From NCBI GenBank assembly GCA_041390825.1, contig JAWKPF010000034.1, forward strand, positions 1 to 46,105: a DNA stretch of 46,105 nucleotides, written 5' to 3'. The stretch comes from Thermomicrobiales bacterium (GTDB lineage Bacteria; Chloroflexota; Chloroflexia; Thermomicrobiales; UBA6265). This document shows, piece by piece, positions 41,766-46,105 of this stretch. Numbering within the stretch: the stretch's first letter is position 1; the number at the start of each line of letters is the position of its first letter. A model generated the notes under the pieces. That model saw only the letters and a program-made list of their open reading frames with translations. It was not told where the DNA came from and searched no databases. The translations under genes were made by a program, and so were the position numbers.

Positions 41766-44700
41766 TTAGGTATCCGGGTCAGTATTCTCGAGGGACGCCG
41801 CATACCCGGCGGCTTCACGGCGACTGCTGACGCCGAGTTTGGCAAGCACGTGCTTGACGTGGGTTGACGCCGTGTGCGGACTGATGAAAAGCGCTTCGGC
41901 AATTTCCTTGTCAGTCTTCTGCGCAGCGACGAGGAGCAGCACCTGTTGCTCGCGGGCTGTCAGTCCGGCTGGATGCGTCGATCCTGGCTTCGACGCAGTT
42001 AGCCTGTTCGTCAGTTCGGCGATGCGCGCGAGTACGAGAACCGCTCCAAGGCCTTCACAGATTGCCCGGGCTTCGTCCAGGAGTGGCTCAACGGGCATTG
42101 CCTGTTTCATCTCCATTCGAAACTTCGCGAGCGCGAGCAACGTCAGGGCGCGTTCGAACGGGGCGTCACAGGCGGTGGCCAGCGCGAGCGACACTTCCAG
42201 GTGCGATTCGGCGGAATCCGGGTTGCCGGAGGTTGCTTCCAGCTCTCCCATGATCCTGTGCGCGGCAAGCAGAACCAACGGTTGATCCGGGGACGACGCA
42301 AGCGACACTGCCTGCGCGGCGCAGTCTCGAGCCGCGGCCACATCGCCAACTGCCTGATGCCAGATGGCCCACATGAGCTGACCGTCGGCGCGTCCCAGCA
42401 CCGTTGTGCCCCAAGCGAGCCAGCGGTCGTGTGCTTCCAGCCAACCGCGGGCTCCGTCGAGATCGCCTGCGTCGATGCAGAGTTCCGCGGCCAGGCGCTG
42501 CAGGAACAATCCTTCGAGAAACAAGGTATCGCCGGGCTCCGTTCGGTCTCCCTCTGGCAGCAACCTCAGAATCTCATTCCAGGCGGATAGCGGTTCAGCG
42601 CGTTGACGGGCGAGGAACGCGTTCGTGGTCGTGACTTCACGGCGCAGATAGACGTTTCCAGGGTCGGGGAGATCGCGGAGAATCTCATCGGCGTCCTTCC
42701 ATCGTCCGTCCACGACAAAGCATCCCAGGAAGGCGAGCCGCGGGGACACTCCTGGCCGGAGCGCTCCCCCGGCGCGCGCGAGCGCTGCGGCTGCTTCTTC
42801 GGCGCGTTGTCGCCTAAGGGACGGATTTCGAGCGCGACAGGTGAGCTCCACGTCCCGAAGCAGACCGAGCAATGTGAAGGCCACGAGCATGTGATGGCCC
42901 ACCGAGCCGAAGAGCCGTACGGCTTCATGTCCATGCTGGCTGGCGATGTCGGCCTCGCCGAGTGCTGCATGCGCTGCCGCTTGTCCGTTTAGCAGGAACG
43001 CACGCATCGCGTCGGTGAAACTGGGAATCGATGGAAGGCCCGAGAGCATCGCCAGGAACTGACGCTGCCGTTCGATCGCCACCTGGGCTTGTCCGGTCGA
43101 TGTGAAGTACCACAAGTCAGCTCCGCTGAGTGTGTGGAACCCAGCCGCATGCAAGGTTCGCTCTACGGAGACAACTGCCGCGCGATCGAAGGCTGGCATT
43201 TCGGAAATTGTGTTCGTCAACCACATCGTGACCATTTTGGTCACCTGATTCGCATCGATCGAAAGGTCAAGCAGTGTTTGCAATCCGGTGGAAAGGTGCT
43301 CGATTCCAGCGCGAAAGTGATCTGAGTAGCAAAGCAAGACACCGTGAAGATGGGAAATCAGCGCGGAGGCAATATGATCGCCGGAGCGGGCCGCACGCTC
43401 GTCAGTCTCATTCAAGAGTTCCGCGGCTTCGGCTGGATAGGAGAAGCGAAGTAGATACGAGATTCGCAGGATGAGTCGGTTGTATGTGGAGCTCTGGCCC
43501 TCCATTGCCTTGATGATGTTGGCTGCGGAACGAAGGAGTTCCGCGGCGGTCAGCCATGCGTATGCGCGCTGCGCCTGATCGGCTGCGCGTTGCAGCCACT
43601 CGACCGCCCGAATGTCGCCCGCGAGCTGAAAGTGCAGCGCGACGGCGTCCGGATTCGGGTTCGGTTCCGATGCCATCACCTCGGCGATGCGCTCGTGCCA
43701 TAGGCGTCGGCGGGGAGGCAGAATCCCCTCGTAGATCGCCTCCCGGGTAAGCGCATGCACGAAGCGGACATGGGTCCCGTTGGGCATGGCCTCGATGAGA
43801 TGGGCTGCGGCAGCCCGCTCGACGATCGCGAGCAATGCCTCGTCTTCGAGATCGGCGAGCGCTGCCCACAGCGCCAGCGGCACCTCCTGGCCGATCACGG
43901 CGGCGATCTCCAGCGGACCCCGCGTGGCTTCTCCCATTCGGGTGACTCGGCTGTCGATTACGTGCTGAATCAACGAGGGAACGACAACGCGGGCAAGCTC
44001 CCCGAGCTGTGAGATGTCGCTGCCGACTCGAAGCAGCCCCGCTTCTTCCAGCGATCGAAGCAGTTCTACGGCAAAGAATGGATTGCCATCGGTGTGCCGT
44101 TCGAGATATGCGCTCAACCGAACAGCATCGGCCGACGAGAGGCGATACTCGTGCCTGATCAAGAGGAGCAGGGCACTGCCGTCGAGCCGCTTGAGTTCGA
44201 GCCGAAGCGAGTCTCCCTCTCGTACAAGCGCGGGCAACATCTGCGCGAAGGTATGGCGCCGAGGTAGTTCGTCGTGCCGGTAGGTGGCAATGACGAGCAT
44301 CGGCATATCGGCGAGCGCAGGGGCCAATGAGCGAAGAAGCTCGACGCTGGCCGGGTCGGCCCAGTGAAGATCCTCGAGCAGCAGAAAAAGTGGCAGGCTG
44401 GCGGCAAGGTCTTCGAAAAAACTCCGAACCTCCGCGAACAATGCCGCCTGATCCGGAACCGGACCCAACTCCCCGTTTCGAAACGCAGCTGGAGGATCCG
44501 GCCAACTCGTATCGCTGCGATGTCTGCGAAAGACCTCGAGCCACGGTCCATAAGGCGGGGCACTGGATACATCGAAGCAGTGACCGGTTTCGAACTGGAT
44601 GCCGGTCGCCTCAGCTTCGATCGCCAGATCGCGGGCCAGCGATGTCTTCCCGATTCCTGCTTCTCCGCTCAGGAGGATGAGCCGCCCGGTTCCATTCGAT

Positions 44701-44819
44701 GCGGCCTGCAATGCATCAGAAAGGAGACCCCGTTCATTCGTTCGTCCAACGATCCGATGCGCGCCGGGTATGTCTTGCCGGATTGGTGGAGAAATGGCTC
44801 GTTCGCCGGGGCCAGTCAT
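41766..44819 (-). CDS. Large LuxR-family regulator with AAA ATPase domain (MalT-like) 3
   Basis: A 1017-residue regulator. VGRTNERGLL (24-33) and Walker A GEAGIGKT (52-59) are followed by Walker B in LFLLLEDLHWADP, the signature of the AAA_16/MalT-like LuxR group rather than the NB-ARC type of the two others in this window. A long helical/TPR-like region (about 400-930) follows, and a C-terminal LuxR helix-turn-helix (about 953-1017, LTAREQQVLLLVAAQ ... SPHTASTHV). ATG 44819 has GAGGAG 7 nt upstream; a start at 44879 would add 20 residues. It is divergent from the gene at 45080 across 260 nt. Inducer and targets are unknown. Confidence 0.9.
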   Translation of the reverse strand: MTGPGERAISPPIRQDIPGAHRIVGRTNERGLLSDALQAASNGTGRLILLSGEAGIGKTSLARDLAIEAEATGIQFETGHCFDVSSAPPYGPWLEVFRRHRSDTSWPDPPAAFRNGELGPVPDQAALFAEVRSFFEDLAASLPLFLLLEDLHWADPASVELLRSLAPALADMPMLVIATYRHDELPRRHTFAQMLPALVREGDSLRLELKRLDGSALLLLIRHEYRLSSADAVRLSAYLERHTDGNPFFAVELLRSLEEAGLLRVGSDISQLGELARVVVPSLIQHVIDSRVTRMGEATRGPLEIAAVIGQEVPLALWAALADLEDEALLAIVERAAAAHLIEAMPNGTHVRFVHALTREAIYEGILPPRRRLWHERIAEVMASEPNPNPDAVALHFQLAGDIRAVEWLQRAADQAQRAYAWLTAAELLRSAANIIKAMEGQSSTYNRLILRISYLLRFSYPAEAAELLNETDERAARSGDHIASALISHLHGVLLCYSDHFRAGIEHLSTGLQTLLDLSIDANQVTKMVTMWLTNTISEMPAFDRAAVVSVERTLHAAGFHTLSGADLWYFTSTGQAQVAIERQRQFLAMLSGLPSIPSFTDAMRAFLLNGQAAAHAALGEADIASQHGHEAVRLFGSVGHHMLVAFTLLGLLRDVELTCRARNPSLRRQRAEEAAAALARAGGALRPGVSPRLAFLGCFVVDGRWKDADEILRDLPDPGNVYLRREVTTTNAFLARQRAEPLSAWNEILRLLPEGDRTEPGDTLFLEGLFLQRLAAELCIDAGDLDGARGWLEAHDRWLAWGTTVLGRADGQLMWAIWHQAVGDVAAARDCAAQAVSLASSPDQPLVLLAAHRIMGELEATSGNPDSAESHLEVSLALATACDAPFERALTLLALAKFRMEMKQAMPVEPLLDEARAICEGLGAVLVLARIAELTNRLTASKPGSTHPAGLTAREQQVLLLVAAQKTDKEIAEALFISPHTASTHVKHVLAKLGVSSRREAAGYAASLENTDPDT

Positions 44820-45079
44820 GGAATGGCTCCTCGCGGATTCGCATTGGTACGCGGCGAAACGTTTGTGTGTGCGACTCAATTATGTGAATTTTGACTGGCT
44901 TCTGTCCAGACAGGGATTTCTGGTCGCCTAACGTGATCTGTTTCAGCGGCGCAGTTCAGCACGTTGCCGCCACCCGGATTCTTGCGCCTGAGCCACGATG
45001 CAACTGCGTCTTGTCGTTCGGTCCGGAACCGATTCTTTCAGGTCGATGATGGGTACAATGAGCAAAATCTCGTGGAAAG

Positions 45080-45538
45080 ATGGAGCGAGTCGAGGCAAAG
45101 GTGGGCACAAACGAATCGGTCGAGGAACTGCTCGATTTGGCGCGAGCGAATGCGCAAGCGCTGATCATTGCCACTACCAGCTATCTGGCGCAGGCAGGCA
45201 TTCCGCTGGATGGATGGTCGGCGTATTTGGGGCATGTCTATGCGAACTCCTGGGACGATTCGATGGCGCACGATCCCGCGGTGTTCCTCGATGCCGTGCT
45301 GACCAACTACAAATCGATCGGCGCGCAGGTTCATTCCACCAAGCTGGAGGCGGGCCGCGCCGAAGCCGTAATTTCCGGGTTCCCGAACGAGGCGCTGTGC
45401 GCCGAGCTCGATGCCGATTGCTCGCTGGCCGAGACGTACCACGATGTGGCCGCGCCAGTCGCCGAGCGGCTGGGATTGACGTGGTGGTGGGGATCGAGCG
45501 GGGAGCTGACCACGCTGGTCGTCACCGCGGGGGAGTAA
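45080..45538 (+). CDS. Conserved hypothetical protein, first gene of operon with DUF503
   Basis: A 152-residue soluble protein I do not recognise. The first part is helical (ESVEELLDLARANAQALIIATTSYLAQAGIPLDGWSAYLGHVYA). The second has a beta-like character with FPNEALCAELDADCSLAETYHDVAAPVAERLGLTWWWGSSGELTTLVV. Two cysteines eight residues apart (ALCAELDADCS) could bind a ligand or metal. ATG 45080 has a weak site (GGAAAG); GTG 45101 is an alternative. Only 7 nt separate it from the DUF503 gene, so the two are co-transcribed. Function not predicted. Confidence 0.72.
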   Translation: MERVEAKVGTNESVEELLDLARANAQALIIATTSYLAQAGIPLDGWSAYLGHVYANSWDDSMAHDPAVFLDAVLTNYKSIGAQVHSTKLEAGRAEAVISGFPNEALCAELDADCSLAETYHDVAAPVAERLGLTWWWGSSGELTTLVVTAGE

Positions 45539-45545
45539 CCCGGAG

Positions 45546-45842
45546 ATGGCCTCGATCATCGGCGTCGCGCATGTCACCCTCTCCCTGGACTATTCGTTCT
45601 CGCTGAAGGACAAGCGGCAGGTCGTACGGTCGATCACGGCGAAGGTGCGCAATCAGTTCAACGCCGGCATCGCCGAGGTGGACGACCTGGACGACATGCG
45701 GGTCGCCACGCTGGGCATTGTTTGCATCAGCAATCAGGCATCGCATGCCGACGAAATGCTTGCGACGATCATTCAGTTCATCGAACGCAATCTCGAACTC
45801 GGCGTCGTTGGCGAAATCGAGACAGAGCTCATTCATGTCTAG
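45546..45842 (+). CDS. DUF503 family protein (YlxP-like)
   Basis: A 98-residue protein matching the DUF503 family throughout: LSLDYSFSLKDKRQVVRSITAKVRNQFNAGIAEVDDLDDMRVATLGIVCISNQASHADEMLATIIQFIE. The SLKxKRxxxxSI and FNxxxAEVxxxDxxxxxxLG patterns are diagnostic. ATG 45546 is 7 nt after the preceding stop, with GGGGGAG upstream. In other bacteria the family is often near ribosome-maturation genes, but not here. It is followed by the flavoprotein gene at 45884. Confidence 0.9.
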   Translation: MASIIGVAHVTLSLDYSFSLKDKRQVVRSITAKVRNQFNAGIAEVDDLDDMRVATLGIVCISNQASHADEMLATIIQFIERNLELGVVGEIETELIHV

Positions 45843-45883
45843 GTGAACTGCCTCGGCGGTTCTTGGTTGCTGGAGCTTGAGAG

Positions 45884-46105
45884 ATGTCGACAACACCCAA
45901 ACAGCCACGCGTGGTGGTGGTTGGGGCCGGGTTCGGCGGATTGCGCGTTGTGCAGGCGCTGAAGAATGCTCCAGTCCAGATCATCGTTGTGGATCGCCGC
46001 AATCATCACACGTTCCAACCCTTGCTCTATCAGGTCGCAACCGCAGCGCTCTCCCCGGCGGATATTGCCAAGCCGATTCGCTCGATCCTGCATCGGCAGG
46101 ACAAC
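45884..46105 (+). CDS. NADH dehydrogenase-like FAD flavoprotein (type II), 5' part only
   Basis: The first 74 residues of an NAD(P)/FAD-dependent oxidoreductase; the gene runs off the window. VVVVGAGFGG is the FAD-binding dinucleotide motif, followed by IIVVDRRNHHTFQPLLYQVATAALSPADIAKPIRSIL, the classic type II NADH:quinone oxidoreductase stretch. ATG 45884 has GGAG 8 nt upstream. It follows DUF503 by 41 nt and may share its transcript. Such enzymes feed electrons from NADH to quinone without pumping protons, on the inner face of the membrane. Confidence 0.9.
   Translation, partial: MSTTPKQPRVVVVGAGFGGLRVVQALKNAPVQIIVVDRRNHHTFQPLLYQVATAALSPADIAKPIRSILHRQDN

Overview
The window is GC-rich bacterial chromosome with densely packed genes. 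The gene content points to Chloroflexota, most likely Thermomicrobia-like. This is an inference from three large ATP-binding LuxR regulators, several Tat-exported proteins, an F420-type PPOX protein, solute-binding-protein ABC systems and conserved proteins typical of that phylum. No rRNA, tRNA, CRISPR array, insertion sequence or phage gene was seen. The window cuts a gene at each end: a leucyl aminopeptidase on the left and a type II NADH dehydrogenase-like flavoprotein on the right.

Layout. 1-2.0 kb: aminopeptidase, HAD hydrolase and a convergent cupin, with an unusual inverted pair of heptamer repeat arrays between the last two. 2.1-4.6 kb: first LuxR/NB-ARC regulator, divergent from the cupin. 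4.9-6.3 kb: two tandem paralogous secreted beta-sandwich proteins. 6.4-8.6 kb: 3-phosphoglycerate dehydrogenase carrying an N-terminal HAD phosphatase-like domain. 8.9-11.3 kb: second LuxR/NB-ARC regulator. 11.5-16.3 kb: two tandem paralogous secreted double-propeller (PQQ-like plus NHL) proteins, both frameshifted. 16.4-17.9 kb: a coupled pair, a D-2-hydroxyacid dehydrogenase and an F420/PPOX protein. 18.2-19.7 kb: Tat-exported copper nitrite reductase-like protein with a fused C-terminal cupredoxin. 19.9-25.8 kb: M24 peptidase, SDR, a large protein with a nucleoside-phosphorylase-like C-terminus, DUF983 protein and MFS exporter. 26.0-30.8 kb: cell-wall amidase, CapA-like protein, cupin, small hypothetical and threonine dehydratase.

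30.9-37.3 kb is a complete sugar-type ABC importer operon: two solute-binding proteins, two permeases, a small secreted protein and an ATPase. Only the first solute-binding gene is intact. From about 33.23 kb onward every gene is broken by closely spaced 1-2 nt indels, although codons and motifs are otherwise well kept. The same signature reaches into a cupredoxin gene at 37.4-37.5 kb and occurs locally at 13.4-14.5 kb. This could be recent pseudogenisation or local sequencing/assembly error; homopolymer-length changes at two sites favour error.

38.2-39.5 kb holds an ECF sigma/anti-sigma pair whose sigma gene lacks an obvious start. Then come a berberine-bridge-like flavoprotein, a possible small protein, a third, larger LuxR/AAA regulator, a conserved protein, a DUF503 protein and the flavoprotein start. 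No single new defence-like system stands out. The best novelty candidates are the nitrite reductase-cupredoxin fusion, the HAD-SerA fusion, the phosphorylase-like protein with a long uncharacterised N-terminal region, and the duplicated secreted protein families.
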